Assembly (NCBI GenBank): GCA_003568945.1
Contig: BDIP01000110.1
Coordinates: forward strand, 1 to 31,230
DNA length: 31,230 nucleotides
DNA from: Kipferlia bialata
Lineage: Eukaryota; Fornicata
Direction of reading: 5' to 3'
Shown: positions 29,767 to 31,230 of the stretch, piece by piece
How positions within the stretch are numbered: the first letter of the stretch is position 1
Layout of the letters: each line of letters begins with the position of its first letter
Program-made: the position numbers and the translations under genes
Notes under the pieces: model-generated
What the model saw: only the letters and a program-made list of their open reading frames with translations
What the model was told of the DNA's origin: nothing
The model's database searches: none

Positions 29767-31230
29767 ATGCTCGCTCTGATCGTACTTGCGGTGGCTGCTC
29801 TGGTGTATGGAGCCCCCATCCACATTCTGCACACCACAGATGGTGAGTGGGAGTGGGTATGGGTCCCTCTATGCTTGTCGTTGCCCTTTCCTCACCCCCA
29901 GTGCACTCCTGGGTGGACGCACACCCTCACAACTCAACCCTGAACGCTGATCTTGGCTCCTTTGTGTCCTTCTCCGAGAGGTTCAGGACCATGGCCCTGG
30001 GAGACGGGGATGACGTGCTCATGTTTGACACAGGCGACTTCATCCAGGTATGCCTTCATACTCAGTAACCTACAGGGGTAGGGGGTGTTAGCGTAATATA
30101 TGGGTAGGTATGGTGGTGGTGGAAGGGCAGGGTTGGATATGGTGCATGACAGACCACAACGTATACATAGTGTTCCTGACCACATCTGTTTGTCCAGTAC
30201 CCCATGGCTCTCATGTGCCTCCCCCCCGCCCTCTCTCTCTCCCTCTCTTTCCCCTTACCCCCTAGGGCACTGGCTTCAGCGATGCCTCTGAGATTGTTGG
30301 TCAGTATGCCTATGATGTCACCACCAACCTGGCCTATGATGCACTGACAGCTGGGAACCACGACATATCGGTGAGTGGGGCGGATATACATGGGTAGATA
30401 CTACTAACCAGTATGCTGGAAGATATGGGTCGTTAACAGTGAGCGTAGTTGGGTGGGTATCCGCCTAGTGGTTACGGTATGAGTACTGTCACCATCCCAT
30501 TTCTGCCCCCCATGCATCTATCCTGTCATATGGATACTTACCACCTGGTTTATAGAGATATATATAGATTGTAAAAGTATATACCTACTATGCCGCTCTC
30601 CCTCACCCCCAAGTTGATGACAGTGTGGACAACAAGGATATATACATATGCATAGTGTATATATTGCGTGTCTATATATAGTATACCGAATCATATGTAT
30701 ATACCCTTATACCAGGTTGATGACAGTGTGGACTACATGGTGGACACCTTCATCCCCCACTGGGGCAACACATTTGTCACAACAAACATCTACAAGGTAT
30801 GATGCATGGATATATTGGATGTATGTACTAATGCATATATATCCAGGTTATCTATAGATTCTGACATTCGGCACAACAAACATCTACAAGGTACACTGAG
30901 TAGATAGATAGATAAGATATATATATGTACTAATATAGTACATATATATATACATATGGTAGTGCCCATATGGCCCGGATATATGTACTGACATTCGTCA
31001 GATCAAACATCTACAAGGCACACTGAGTGGAAATGTGGGCTACATGTATTATTCACACTAATTCTACTTAATATATATGTCTCTACCCATCAGGATGGCG
31101 ACTACCTGGGTGTGCCCTACCCAGACACATATCTCTCCCTCTCTCTCTAATTTTTCTCTAATCTGCTACATATACATCCAACCATCAGGATGGCGACTAC
31201 CTGGGTGTGCCCTACACTGTGATATTCTCT
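29767..31230 (+). CDS. Secreted 5'-nucleotidase-like metallophosphatase (partial)
   Basis: Exons: 29767-29842, 29902-30047, 30266-30370, 30716-30796, and probably 31189 onward, cut by the window edge. The protein starts MLALIVLAVAALVYG, a typical signal peptide, then IHILHTTDVHSWVDAHP. Metal-binding motifs of the calcineurin-like fold are present: TTDVH, DVLMFDTGDF and AGNHDI. The family hydrolyses phosphate monoesters, often nucleotides, outside the cell or in the secretory pathway; the nearest type I know is the fungal YHR202W/5'-nucleotidase group. Phases agree through exon 4. Two nearly identical candidates exist for exon 5 (DGDYLGVPY at 31094 and 31189). The second is preferred because the first soon reaches a stop without a clear donor. 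Confidence 0.85.
30607..30637 (+). repeat. Copy of gene G exon 4 acceptor edge
   Basis: CACCCCCAAG|TTGATGACAG then TGTGGAC repeats the start of exon 30716-30796 (VDDSVD). Its acceptor is AAG, in a CTCACCCCCAAG context. Confidence 0.75.
30861..31026 (+). repeat. Two copies of gene G exon 4 donor edge
   Basis: ACAACAAACATCTACAAGGT at about 30870-30892 keeps the donor. GATCAAACATCTACAAGGCA at about 31001-31021 has GT changed to GC. Both copies extend about ten bases into downstream sequence (ACACTGAGT), so the pair also duplicates each other. Confidence 0.8.
31081..31230 (+). repeat. Tandem duplicate of gene G exon 5 acceptor edge
   Basis: CATCAG|GATGGCGACTACCT and on to GTGCCCTAC occurs at 31094-31120 and, identically, at 31189-31215, a 95-base period. 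The spacer is CT-rich with TAATTTTTC. Sequence after the repeat differs (CCAGAC versus ACTGTG). Confidence 0.88.

Noticed and set aside
1-31230. Transposons, LTR elements or virus-like insertions
   Set aside because: No reverse transcriptase, integrase, transposase or capsid motif and no terminal repeats were seen; repeats are microsatellites or exon-edge copies.

Overview
Eukaryotic, extremely intron-rich nuclear DNA, read here as seven spliced genes. No bacterial operon signals, tRNA, rRNA or transposon was seen. Several things point to a free-living flagellated metamonad, most likely a fornicate of the Kipferlia/Carpediemonas kind (inference). A POC5-like centriolar protein is present. The standard code is used, with TAA, TAG and TGA all serving as stops. 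Most introns carry a branch-point-like YTNAC block fused directly to the 3' splice site (CTCACCCCAG, CTGACCCCAG, CTAACCCCAG), the architecture known from Giardia and Trichomonas introns.

Layout. (A) 367-6577, minus, 21 exons: unrecognised basic, coiled-coil-like protein of about 733 aa. (B) 7837-11115, plus, 9 exons: POC5-like centrin-binding centriolar protein, 624 aa. (C) 11422-19209, minus, at least 25 exons around a 531-base assembly gap: SPX-EXS phosphate exporter of the XPR1/SYG1 family. (D) 19547-21942, minus, 8 exons: long-chain acyl-CoA synthetase lacking the usual N-terminal stretch. (E) 22242-26602, plus, 13 exons: alpha/beta hydrolase with a complete Ser-Asp-His triad. (F) 26978-29625, minus, 7 exons: a 176-aa mini-HECT protein that keeps only the C-lobe and the last part of the N-lobe. 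(G) from 29767 off the right edge, plus: secreted 5'-nucleotidase-like metallophosphatase. A/B, D/E and F/G are divergent pairs; B/C and E/F converge with only about 300-375 bases between stop codons. Exon joins were checked by phase: A, B, D, E and F each close as an intact frame, and C does so apart from the gap.

The outstanding structure is not a gene. Many exon edges exist in two to six tandem partial copies inside the neighbouring introns, or just beyond stop codons. Each copy carries 10-60 bases of exon, often with its own AG or GT splice signal, separated by about 50-150 bases of TA-, CT- or C-rich simple sequence. Arrays are densest in E, F and G (22.2-31.2 kb), sparse in A-C and absent from D, which has the shortest introns and the strongest codon bias. 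Many copies differ from the functional exon mainly at third codon positions. Three copies of 3' coding ends, just past the stop codons of C, E and F, differ only synonymously in their cores. This suggests a genome-wide process of exon-edge duplication that makes decoy or alternative splice sites, and possibly creates introns. The genes share no obvious pathway.
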